From Oscillospiraceae bacterium (lineage in GTDB: Bacteria > Bacillota > Clostridia > Oscillospirales > Ruminococcaceae), in assembly GCA_014858325.1 (NCBI GenBank), contig RKCM01000064.1:1-12157 (forward strand): DNA of 12,157 nt, in the 5' to 3' direction. The notes beneath the pieces were generated by a model. The model searched no databases, was not told the origin of the DNA, and was given only the letters and a program-made list of their open reading frames with translations. How positions within the stretch are numbered: the stretch's first letter is position 1; every line of letters starts with the position of its first letter. Positions 6,345 to 12,157 of this stretch are shown piece after piece. The translations under genes and the position numbers were made by a program.

Positions 6345-8735
6345 ATGGAACACTACGATTGGAATGACGGCTGGCAGTTTGCCCCCTCCTTTGACCCTGC
6401 TCTGGTGCGGCCGGAGTGCGAGGGGCTGGTGCTGGAGCCTGTGCGCCTGCCCCACACGATCAAGCCCCTGCCCTACAACTACTGCAACGAGAACGACTGC
6501 CAGCGGCTGAGCGGCTATCGGCGGGAGTTTTTTGCCCCCAGAGAATGGGTGGGCCGCACCGTGCTGCTCACCTTTGGGGCCGTAGCCCACGACGCCACCG
6601 TCTTCTGCAACGGGCGGAGGGTGTTCCACCATGGCTGCGGGTACACCGCCTTTACGGTCGATCTGACTTCCTGTCTCCGCCTTGGGCAGAACAACGTGGT
6701 GGCTGTGCGCTGCGACAGCCGTGAGGACCTGAATGCGCCCCCCTTTGGCGGGCAGCTGGATGCGCTGACCTACGGCGGCATCTACCGCGCCGTCTCGCTG
6801 GACGTGAAGGAGCCCGCCTACCTGCGGGACGTCTTCATTGAGGCGAAAGCCGAGGGCGATTTCCGCATCTACTCCTCCGCCGTGGGCGAGACCGTGGGCT
6901 GCGCTTTGCAGGCGGAGATCCGCAGCCCCGCCGGGGCGCGGGCCCTCTACAGCGGCGAGCTCAGCCTGCCCATCACCGGCACGCTGAACGGCGTCCACCC
7001 GTGGAGCACCGACCACCCGTTTTTGTACACCCTCACCGTCCGGCTCATCCGCCCCGGCACCAACGGCCTGCCCGACCGGGTGCTGGACGAGAAGAGCACC
7101 CGCTTCGGCTTCCGCCCCGTCCAGTTCGTGGCCGGGGGGCTTTACCTCAACGGCCAGCGGGTGGAGCTGCGGGGCCTGAACCGCCTGCCCAGCTGGCCCT
7201 ATCAGGGCTACGCCATGCCGGACAGCCTGCAGCGGCTGGACGCTCAGCTCCTGAAAAAGGAGCTGGGCTGCAGTGCGGTGCGCTGCCCCGGCACCGTGCC
7301 CAGCCCCGCCTTCCTGGACGCCTGCGATGAGCTGGGCCTGCTTGCCTTTGTGGAGATGCCCGGCTGGCAGCACATCGGCGACGATGTGTGGAAGGCCCAG
7401 GCGCTGCAGAACTGCCGGGAGATGGTCTGCCAATGCCGCAACCACCCCAGCGTTTTTGTGTGGGGCGTGCGGGTGAGCGGCAGCGCCGACGACGAAGCTT
7501 TTTATAAGCGCACCAACGAGACGGTGCGCCGCCTGGACCCCACCCGCCCCACGGCGGGAGCCCGCAGCAGCCGGAAAAGCCAGCTGCTGGAGGACGTGTA
7601 CGCCTACAACGATTACTCCTACCGGGGCCGCGGCCCAGGGTGCGAAGCCCGCGGCAACGTGACGCCCGACACCCGCAAGGGCTACCTCATCAGCGAGTTT
7701 GGCGGGCAGAGCCTGCCCACCAAGCCCTTTGACGACGAGCCCCACCGCCTGGCCCAGGCGCTGCGCTATGCCGCCGTCCTCAACGACAGCATCGCCCAGC
7801 AGGGCGTGGCCGGCAGCTTTGGCTGGTGCATGGCCGATTACAACACCCACCGGGATTTTGGCAGCGGCGACCGCATCGCCTACCACGGCGTGCTGGACGC
7901 GTTCCGCAACCCGAAGCTTTCTGCCGCCGTCTACGCCAGCCAGAAAACGCCCCGCTCCCCCTCCGACGTCGTGATGGAGGTCTCCTCCGGCATGGCGCTG
8001 GGCGACCTGCCCGGGGGCATCCCGCTGGCCTGCTGGGTCTTCACCAACGCCGAGAGCGTGCGGCTCTACAAGGACAACGATTTTGTGGCCGAGTTCGGCC
8101 CCGACCGCCGGGGCCGCTTTGCGGCCCTCCCCCACCCGCCCATCGAGATCTACGATTTCGTGGGCCTGCTGCTGGAAAAATATGAGGGGCTCGACCGCTC
8201 TGCCGCGCCGCAGGTGGCCGCCATCCTCAACGAGATGCGCCGGGACGCGCTGGAGCTTTCGCCCCTCTCTAAGGCCCGGATGCTCTCCCTCCGCCTGAGC
8301 TGGGGGGAGCTGCTGCGGATGTACTACAAATACATCGGCGTGCTGGGCTGCCCCACCAGCGTCTACCGCTTTGAGGCCGTCTGGCACGGGCGGGCCGTCC
8401 GCACCGTCATCAAGGAGCCGGTGCAGTCCGTCCGGCTGGAATGCACCGTGTCCAACCCCATCCTCACCGACGGCCCCACCTGGGACTGCGCCGCCGTCCG
8501 CCTGCGGGCCATCGACCAGAACGGTAACCTCCTGCCCTACTGCGGCGAGGCCGTGCAGCTGCATGTGGAGGGCCCCGTCAAGCTGCTGGGCCCCGCCATC
8601 GTCCCCCTGCGGGGCGGCATGGCAGGCACCTACCTTGCCACCACCGGCGAGGAAGGCCGGGCCACCCTCCACTGCAAAATGGAGGGAGCGCTGGACGTTG
8701 AAGCTGCCCTCACCGTGCGGCGGCGGAAAAATTGA
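6345..8735 (+). CDS. Glycoside hydrolase family 2 protein with degenerate active site
   Basis: 796 residues, no signal peptide, so cytoplasmic. Domain order fits GH2: N-terminal jelly roll (about 1-160, with HDATVFCNG and LTYGGIYRAVSL), Ig-like domain (about 165-260), TIM barrel (about 262-535) and C-terminal beta domains (about 540-796). The barrel clearly matches clostridial beta-galactosidase-like proteins (YLNGQRVELRGLNR at 267-280, PGWQHIGD at 339-346, DFGSGDRIAYHG at 504-515). The nucleophile E451 (SEFGG) is kept. The general acid/base position, normally in WGVRINES, reads WGVRVSGS: N378 is Ser and E379 is Gly. The usual NRH reads NRL (281), and the usual RTSHYP reads RCPGTV (313-318). 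The frame is intact, which argues for selection. It may be a carbohydrate-binding pseudoenzyme or use altered chemistry. A weak promoter (TTTATT/CATAAA, about 6273-6300) and a GAAGAAC direct repeat (6301, 6314) precede it. Confidence 0.9.
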   Translation: MEHYDWNDGWQFAPSFDPALVRPECEGLVLEPVRLPHTIKPLPYNYCNENDCQRLSGYRREFFAPREWVGRTVLLTFGAVAHDATVFCNGRRVFHHGCGYTAFTVDLTSCLRLGQNNVVAVRCDSREDLNAPPFGGQLDALTYGGIYRAVSLDVKEPAYLRDVFIEAKAEGDFRIYSSAVGETVGCALQAEIRSPAGARALYSGELSLPITGTLNGVHPWSTDHPFLYTLTVRLIRPGTNGLPDRVLDEKSTRFGFRPVQFVAGGLYLNGQRVELRGLNRLPSWPYQGYAMPDSLQRLDAQLLKKELGCSAVRCPGTVPSPAFLDACDELGLLAFVEMPGWQHIGDDVWKAQALQNCREMVCQCRNHPSVFVWGVRVSGSADDEAFYKRTNETVRRLDPTRPTAGARSSRKSQLLEDVYAYNDYSYRGRGPGCEARGNVTPDTRKGYLISEFGGQSLPTKPFDDEPHRLAQALRYAAVLNDSIAQQGVAGSFGWCMADYNTHRDFGSGDRIAYHGVLDAFRNPKLSAAVYASQKTPRSPSDVVMEVSSGMALGDLPGGIPLACWVFTNAESVRLYKDNDFVAEFGPDRRGRFAALPHPPIEIYDFVGLLLEKYEGLDRSAAPQVAAILNEMRRDALELSPLSKARMLSLRLSWGELLRMYYKYIGVLGCPTSVYRFEAVWHGRAVRTVIKEPVQSVRLECTVSNPILTDGPTWDCAAVRLRAIDQNGNLLPYCGEAVQLHVEGPVKLLGPAIVPLRGGMAGTYLATTGEEGRATLHCKMEGALDVEAALTVRRRKN

Positions 8736-8822
8736 GCCGTTTTTCCGCACGCCGGGCCGTTTTCTGCGTAAAATCCCGTCCTTTCATGAACGATTTGCAC
8801 TCCGTTCAAAATTTTATCATGT

Positions 8823-8850
8823 TTGGATGGTATCCTAAACCCGGTAACAT
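8823..8850 (+). promoter_or_regulatory. Possible promoter for the zinc-ribbon/DUF5685 pair
   Basis: The 166-base gap at 8736-8901 is AT-richer than its flanks. TTGGAT (8823-8828), a 16-base spacer and TAACAT (8845-8850) is the best pair I can find; each hexamer is mediocre. Upstream, TGAACG/CGTTCA (about 8788-8808) forms a 6-bp stem followed by AAATTTTAT, a weak terminator candidate for the GH2 gene. I see nothing else in the gap. Confidence 0.3.
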
Positions 8851-8901
8851 AAAATCGGGCAGACAGATGGACGCCGCGTCAACAGAAGAGGAACAATCGT
8901 T

Positions 8902-9297
8902 ATGAGAGAAAAAATTCGTCAGTTTATGATGGGCCGCTACGGCACCGACGGCCTCAACCAGTTTTTGAGCATTTCGTCCATCGTTTTCATCCTGCTCACC
9001 CTGTTCACCCACTTCCGGCTTTTCACCTATGTGGGCTTTGCCCTGCTGGTGTGGTGCTACTACCGCACCTTCAGCCGCAACATTGCCAAGCGCACCCAGG
9101 AGAACTACCAGTTCTACGCCATCAAGGACCGCTTTACCGGCAAGGTGAACGGGCTGAAAGACCAGTGGGCCAACCGCAAGCTCTACCACTACTACCGCTG
9201 CCCCCAGTGCCGCCAGAAGCTGCGGGTGCCCCGGGGCCGGGGCCGCATCCAGATCTCCTGCCCCCGCTGCGGCACCCAGTTCATTAAAAAGAGCTGA
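8902..9297 (+). CDS. Two-TM zinc-ribbon protein, function unknown
   Basis: 131 residues. A short basic start (MREKIRQFMMGRYGTDGLNQ) precedes two closely spaced hydrophobic helices at about 20-36 and 40-54, then a basic middle with NRKLYHYYRC and a C-terminal zinc ribbon, C100-x2-C103 and C120-x2-C123, with a basic RVPRGRGRIQ segment between. A hairpin in the membrane would leave both ends on the cytoplasmic side, so the ribbon probably faces the cytosol; that is inference. GAGGAA precedes the ATG at 8902. Its stop is 3 bases before the DUF5685 gene, so the two are one operon and probably translationally coupled. I do not recognise a characterised homologue. The ribbon could bind nucleic acid or protein or be purely structural. 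Confidence 0.85.
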   Translation: MREKIRQFMMGRYGTDGLNQFLSISSIVFILLTLFTHFRLFTYVGFALLVWCYYRTFSRNIAKRTQENYQFYAIKDRFTGKVNGLKDQWANRKLYHYYRCPQCRQKLRVPRGRGRIQISCPRCGTQFIKKS

Positions 9298-9300
9298 GCC

Positions 9301-10149
9301 ATGTTTGGTTATGTGATCCCCAACCAGGCAGCCCTCTCCCCGGAGGCCCAGGCCCGCTACCGCACCGCCTACTGCGGGCTGTGCCGCCGCATCGGCGCGC
9401 TCCACGGCCTGCGCGGGCGGCTGACCCTCAGCTATGACCTGACGTTTCTGAATCTGCTGCTCTCCAGCCTGTACGAAGGCGAGAGCGAGCTGGAAACGGG
9501 CAGCGGGCATTGCCCCATCCACCCCATCCGCAAGGTAAACTGGCGGGCCAGCGGCCCTACCGATTATTGTGCCGACCTGAGCGTAGCGCTCCACTACTAC
9601 AACGCGCAGGACAAGTGGAACGACGACCGCAGCCTGCTGGGCCTCGGCTTTGAAAAGCTGCTGGCCAGCCCGGCCGAAGCCGCCGCCGCCCGCTGGCCCC
9701 GGCAGTGCAGCGCCATCCGCGCCTGCCTGGCCCGGCTGGCCGAGTACGAGGCGGCGGGCAGCGAAGACCTCGACGCCGTTTCCGGCTGCTTTGGCGAACT
9801 GATGGCCGAGCTTTTCGATTATCGGCAGGACCACTGGTCGCCGGATCTGCGCAGCATCGGCTTCCATCTGGGCAAGTACATCTACCTGCTGGACGCCTAC
9901 GATGACCTCCGGCGCGACGAAAAGAAGGGCGCGTACAACCCGCTGAAGACCCTCTCCCGGCAGCCCTCCTATGAGGAAGAGATGCGGGAGATCTTCGAGC
10001 TTTTGCTGGGCCGCTGTGCCCGGAGCTTTGAGCGCCTGCCCTGCGTGGAGGACGTTGATCTGCTGCGCAACATCCTGTATTCCGGCGTGTGGCTCAAATA
10101 CAACTGCAAAAATGCAAAAGAAGCCAAAAATTCCGCTCCCAACTCCTAA
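9301..10149 (+). CDS. DUF5685 family protein
   Basis: 282 residues, mostly helical, no signal peptide or clear membrane span. The N-terminus (MFGYVIPN, then Y24-C25-G-L-C28) and LTLSYDLTFLNLLLSSLYEG at 41-60 (key: SYD, FL) match the uncharacterised DUF5685 family. C25/C28 with C71-P-I-H74 look like a metal site. Two Asp-rich stretches, D104-x3-D108-D109 and D198-x2-D201-D202-x3-D206 with YNPL after, are reminiscent of the paired metal-binding motifs of all-alpha isoprenoid synthases; this is inference, not a known assignment. No good ribosome site precedes the ATG, which follows the zinc-ribbon gene by 3 bases, so expression probably depends on coupling. The last 14 residues are Lys/Asn/Ala-rich and likely disordered. 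The J-protein gene downstream has its own promoter but the same direction. Confidence 0.85.
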   Translation: MFGYVIPNQAALSPEAQARYRTAYCGLCRRIGALHGLRGRLTLSYDLTFLNLLLSSLYEGESELETGSGHCPIHPIRKVNWRASGPTDYCADLSVALHYYNAQDKWNDDRSLLGLGFEKLLASPAEAAAARWPRQCSAIRACLARLAEYEAAGSEDLDAVSGCFGELMAELFDYRQDHWSPDLRSIGFHLGKYIYLLDAYDDLRRDEKKGAYNPLKTLSRQPSYEEEMREIFELLLGRCARSFERLPCVEDVDLLRNILYSGVWLKYNCKNAKEAKNSAPNS

Positions 10150-10154
10150 AACCT

Positions 10155-10206
10155 GCCTCTCCCTCCGGGAGAGGTGTCATTTTGTATGCAAAATGATGGA
10201 GAGGGC
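10155..10206 (-). repeat. Partial copy of the stem-rich repeat
   Basis: About 52 bp after the DUF5685 stop. Read on the minus strand it has the plan of the left half of the 6118-6249 element: GCCCTCTCC, a TCATT stem-loop (CATTTTG/CAAAATG, 10178-10195), ACACCTCTCCC, then a short GGAGAGG return. CCTCTCCC (10156-10163) can pair with GGGAGAGG (10167-10174) or with the distal GGAGAGG (10198-10204), so two exclusive folds are possible. The right-hand AGCTCCCCC and CAAAGCC stems of the full copy are absent. Confidence 0.7.
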
Positions 10207-10216
10207 GAGATAAAAC

Positions 10217-10245
10217 TTGATTTCTTTCGTGTTATCCTGTACACT
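10217..10245 (+). promoter_or_regulatory. Promoter for the J-domain gene
   Basis: TTGATT (-35, 10217-10222), 17-base spacer, TACACT (-10, 10240-10245). The start near 10252 gives a leader of about 50 bases carrying a TGCGGC/GCCGCA stem (10258-10275) and an AGGA ribosome site at 10290-10293. Confidence 0.65.
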
Positions 10246-10302
10246 GAAAGACGACCCTGCGGCCCTGCAGCCGCAACACCAGAGACGTGAGGAAGTAGAC
10301 CG

Positions 10303-11052
10303 ATGAGAGACCCCTATGAGGTGCTGGGCATCCAGCGCGGTGCAAGCGACGACGAGATCAAAAAGGCATACCGGGCCAAGTGCAAGCGCTGGCACCCGGA
10401 CCTGAACCCCAACGACCCGACAGCGGAGGAGCACTTCAAAGAGGTGCAGGCCGCCTACGACGCCATCACCAAGGGCGAGACCGGCCCCCAGGGCGGCGGT
10501 TACGGCCAGCAGGGCTACAACCCCTACGGCCAGCAGCAGAACTATGGCGGATACTACTATCAGCAGGGCGGCTCTGCGAATTACGGCGGTCAAACCGGCT
10601 ACTCCGACTTTGATTTTGACCCGTTCGGCTTCGGGTTCGGCTTCGGCGGCTTCCAGCAGCAGGGTGCCAGCTACAACGGTGCCGACAGCGCCGAGATGCA
10701 GGCGGCCCGCAGCTTTGTGGCCAATGGCCGCTATGCGGAGGCCCGCCGGGTGCTGGACGGCATGAACAACCGCTCGGCGCGGTGGTACTACCTCTCCTCG
10801 CTGGCCAATCAGGGCCTCGGCAACAGCATCGACGCGCTGCAGGACGCCCGCCGCGCCGTTCAGCTGGACCCCAATAACACCGAGTACCAGATGCACCTGC
10901 GCCGGATGCAGAATCCCGGCCAGACCTACCGCACCCAGACCACCTACGCCCAGCCCGGCGGGCTGATGCGCTGGTGCTGGAGCATGATCTTGCTCAATCT
11001 GCTCTGCAACTGCTGCTGTGGCGGCGGCTGGGGCTGGCGGTTCCGGATGTGA
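10303..11052 (+). CDS. J-domain (DnaJ-like) protein with low-complexity linker, TPR-like helices and Cys-rich tail
   Basis: 249 residues. The J domain is residues 1-56 with the DnaK-activating H31-P-D33, so it should stimulate an Hsp70. Residues 60-122 are a Y/G/Q-rich stretch (repeated YGQQ/YGG units) ending in alternating Phe-Gly (FGFGFGFGGF, 108-117). Residues 128-190 form two to four helices of TPR type (ARSFVANGRYAEARRVLDGM, then a second unit ending VQLDPNN), a likely client- or partner-binding part. The C-terminus from 222 is hydrophobic with C225, C235 and C237-C239 and ends GGGWGWRFRM: possibly a membrane-associating or metal/lipid-modified tail. It is not canonical DnaJ, which is about 375 residues with four CxxCxGxG repeats and a beta-sandwich client domain; those are absent. 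It ends at a bidirectional terminator and sits downstream of the zinc-ribbon/DUF5685 pair. Confidence 0.92.
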   Translation: MRDPYEVLGIQRGASDDEIKKAYRAKCKRWHPDLNPNDPTAEEHFKEVQAAYDAITKGETGPQGGGYGQQGYNPYGQQQNYGGYYYQQGGSANYGGQTGYSDFDFDPFGFGFGFGGFQQQGASYNGADSAEMQAARSFVANGRYAEARRVLDGMNNRSARWYYLSSLANQGLGNSIDALQDARRAVQLDPNNTEYQMHLRRMQNPGQTYRTQTTYAQPGGLMRWCWSMILLNLLCNCCCGGGWGWRFRM

Positions 11053-11061
11053 ATAAGACAG

Positions 11062-11098
11062 AAAAAACCTCCCGTGCTGACGCACAGGAGGTTTTTTT
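11062..11098. terminator. Bidirectional intrinsic terminator
   Basis: A6-CCTCC (11062-11072), an inner GTGC/GCAC stem with TGAC loop, and GGAGG-T7 (11087-11098). One C/A mismatch interrupts the stem. The A tract on one side and T tract on the other let it work for both the J-domain gene (plus) and the secreted-protein gene (minus), whose ends are 55 bases apart and convergent. Confidence 0.92.
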
Positions 11099-11107
11099 CT
11101 TTTGATG

Positions 11108-12046
11108 TTAATTGATAACGATGGTCCGTGTGATCTTCTCGCAGGAATAGTTGCCGGAGACTGTTGCCGTCTGGGTGTAGATACCCGGCTGCGTCGGGAA
11201 CTCCGTGGACTTGCTGCTGAACAGGCCCTTCTTTTTATAAGTACAGGTGACCTTGGCATTATCGACCACCACGCCGTCCGACTCCAGCAGAGCGCCGACA
11301 TTGTGTGCCTCAGCCTCGGCCAGCGTCATCCCGGCGGGCAGGTCTTCGGCCCAGTAGAGGCGGACGCCCTCGGTCTTGGGCTTTATCTTGAACATGGCCA
11401 CACCGGCGGTGTTCAGATCGCCGGATTCCAGCGCCACGGCACCCGCGATATATCTGCCCGAATCCACGGGCTGCTCATCCAGATAGATGCGGCTGAACGC
11501 GCCCTCGGGAAGGTAGCGGCGGATGAGCTCGAGAGAGAGCTTCAGGCCCATGGACATATCTTTCAGGGTGGGGATATAGAATTTCAGGGTATCCATCACC
11601 TTGACGACCTCATCGGCCACGCCCAGCAGCACACTGACGTCGTTGCCGTCGATGAGCTGTTTGATATAGGCGTAGACATTGAACTCTTCTACCTGATCAG
11701 GGGTCTTGGACATCTTGCGGGGCAGGGGTATCATCTTGAGCAGGGTGCGGAGCTTATCGGAGAGCACGAGGGTGACGTAGCCCTTGGCTTCGCCCTTGAT
11801 GCCCAGCACCACGCCGATATACTGCGCGTCCGCCGGGCGGGTGACCACCGACAGCTCGAACGGGGAGCCATAGACCAGCTTGCCGGAAGCCTGCAGACGG
11901 ATGGAGACGACTTCATTCGTCTCTTCCAGCCGGGTCTGAGAGGCGCGGGGCAATTCGGTCTCTGCCGAGGCGGCCAGCACCGGGGTCACCATGCTCAGCA
12001 TGAGGGCTGCTGTGAGAAGCAGCGAAAGCAATCTTTTGGCCTTCAT
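11108..12046 (-). CDS. Secreted protein of unknown function with Ig/MBG-like domains
   Basis: 312 residues. The start at 12046 has AGGAGG 9 bases upstream; the frame is open further to 12145 but that start overlaps the promoter. Residues 1-25 are a clear signal peptide (MKAKRLL, hydrophobic core, TPVLA cut site), with no lipobox and no LPxTG anchor, so the product is probably released or loosely wall-bound. About 43-225 looks like one beta domain (YGSPFEL at 59-65; SGRYIAGAV at 196-204; GDLNTAG then FKIKP) interrupted by a largely helical stretch of about 90 residues (95-180). About 226-312 is a second beta domain ending PGIYTQTATVSGNY and IVIN, typical of MBG/Ig-like surface domains. Only two cysteines, C268 and C302, could form a disulfide there. 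Ligand unknown. Confidence 0.85.
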   Translation of the reverse strand: MKAKRLLSLLLTAALMLSMVTPVLAASAETELPRASQTRLEETNEVVSIRLQASGKLVYGSPFELSVVTRPADAQYIGVVLGIKGEAKGYVTLVLSDKLRTLLKMIPLPRKMSKTPDQVEEFNVYAYIKQLIDGNDVSVLLGVADEVVKVMDTLKFYIPTLKDMSMGLKLSLELIRRYLPEGAFSRIYLDEQPVDSGRYIAGAVALESGDLNTAGVAMFKIKPKTEGVRLYWAEDLPAGMTLAEAEAHNVGALLESDGVVVDNAKVTCTYKKKGLFSSKSTEFPTQPGIYTQTATVSGNYSCEKITRTIVIN

Positions 12047-12055
12047 ATGGACAAA

Positions 12056-12061
12056 CCTCCT
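12056..12061 (-). promoter_or_regulatory. Ribosome binding site fixing the secreted-protein start
   Basis: AGGAGG on the minus strand, 9 bases before the ATG at 12046. It places the signal peptide at the N-terminus. Confidence 0.8.
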
Positions 12062-12075
12062 GTATTCATCATCTT

Positions 12076-12111
12076 CAGCCGGGCGGGCCGTGCAGGCTGA
12101 CACTCCGGCTG
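12076..12111 (-). other. 5' leader stem-loop of the secreted-protein mRNA
   Basis: CAGCCGG (12076-12082) pairs with CCGGCTG (12105-12111) across a 22-base loop. The predicted transcription start is at about 12110, so the stem would sit at the extreme 5' end of the transcript, upstream of the ribosome site. A 5' stabiliser is a reasonable guess. Confidence 0.45.
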
Positions 12112-12116
12112 ATATG

Positions 12117-12145
12117 ATTTTACCGCAAATCCCCGCTGTGGTCAA
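12117..12145 (-). promoter_or_regulatory. SigA-type promoter for the secreted-protein gene
   Basis: On the minus strand TTGACC (-35, 12145-12140), a 17-base spacer and TAAAAT (-10, 12122-12117). Predicted leader about 64 bases. Confidence 0.8.
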
Positions 12146-12157
12146 TGACGGGATTCA

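Noticed and set aside
6228..8750. 840-codon open frame on the minus strand opposite the GH2 gene
   Set aside because: Composition is His/Gly/Ala/Val-rich with no recognisable domain, and the opposite strand gives clear GH2 sequence. High GC removes stops from the complementary frame.
8788..8818. Terminator for the GH2 gene
   Set aside because: The stem is only 6 bp with a 10-base loop and the following tract is AAATTTTAT, too weak to list as a separate feature.
8806..9867. 353-codon minus-strand frame over the zinc-ribbon and DUF5685 genes
   Set aside because: It spans two well-supported plus-strand genes and has shadow composition.
11102..12100. 332-codon plus-strand frame opposite the secreted-protein gene
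   Set aside because: It begins inside the shared terminator region and has shadow composition; the minus strand has promoter, ribosome site and signal peptide.

Overview
The window looks like chromosomal DNA from a GC-rich, low-oxygen gut Firmicute of the Oscillospiraceae/Ruminococcaceae type (Faecalibacterium, Gemmiger or Subdoligranulum relatives). The basis is an rsmH-ftsL-PBP division cluster in Firmicute style, strong AGGAGG ribosome sites, DUF5685 and J-domain proteins of clostridial type, and a stem-rich intergenic repeat of a kind I associate with Faecalibacterium-like genomes. The taxon is an inference. No rRNA, tRNA, CRISPR array, integrase, transposase or phage gene is visible.

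Region 1 (1-5310, minus strand) is housekeeping. An rsmD gene overlaps by 4 bases a coiled-coil DivIVA/ATP-synthase-b-like gene, and this pair ends at a strong intrinsic terminator (4196-4236). A new unit starts at a near-consensus promoter (4142-4170): rsmH, an FtsL-like divisome gene, then a class B penicillin-binding protein with PASTA repeats that runs off the left edge. A terminator-like hairpin lies between ftsL and the PBP gene. mraZ is absent from its usual place before rsmH, and coaD is absent after rsmD.

Region 2 (5311-8735) begins with back-to-back divergent promoters for rsmD and a flavodoxin-fold reductase carrying a compact four-cysteine motif. A ~132-bp stem-rich repeat follows, then an intact 796-residue glycoside hydrolase family 2 protein. 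Its general acid/base glutamate is replaced by glycine and other active-site residues are lost, while the nucleophile glutamate remains. It looks like a pseudoenzyme or an enzyme with altered chemistry.

Region 3 (8902-11052, plus strand) holds three small genes: a two-TM zinc-ribbon protein, a DUF5685 protein only 3 bases downstream with Cys/His and Asp-rich motifs, and, after a second copy of part of the repeat and its own promoter, a J-domain protein with a Y/G/Q/F-rich linker, TPR-like helices and a Cys-rich hydrophobic tail. This trio of poorly characterised proteins is the best candidate for an undescribed functional module, but the link between them is only adjacency.

Region 4 (11053-12157) has a bidirectional terminator shared by the convergent J-protein gene and a secreted protein gene on the minus strand. 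The secreted protein has a signal peptide and two apparent beta-rich (Ig/MBG-like) domains, the first interrupted by a helical segment. It has a near-consensus promoter.

Overall this is mostly ordinary core chromosome. The unusual items are the degenerate GH2 protein, the zinc-ribbon/DUF5685/J-protein trio, the modular repeat, and the intra-operon hairpin in the division cluster.
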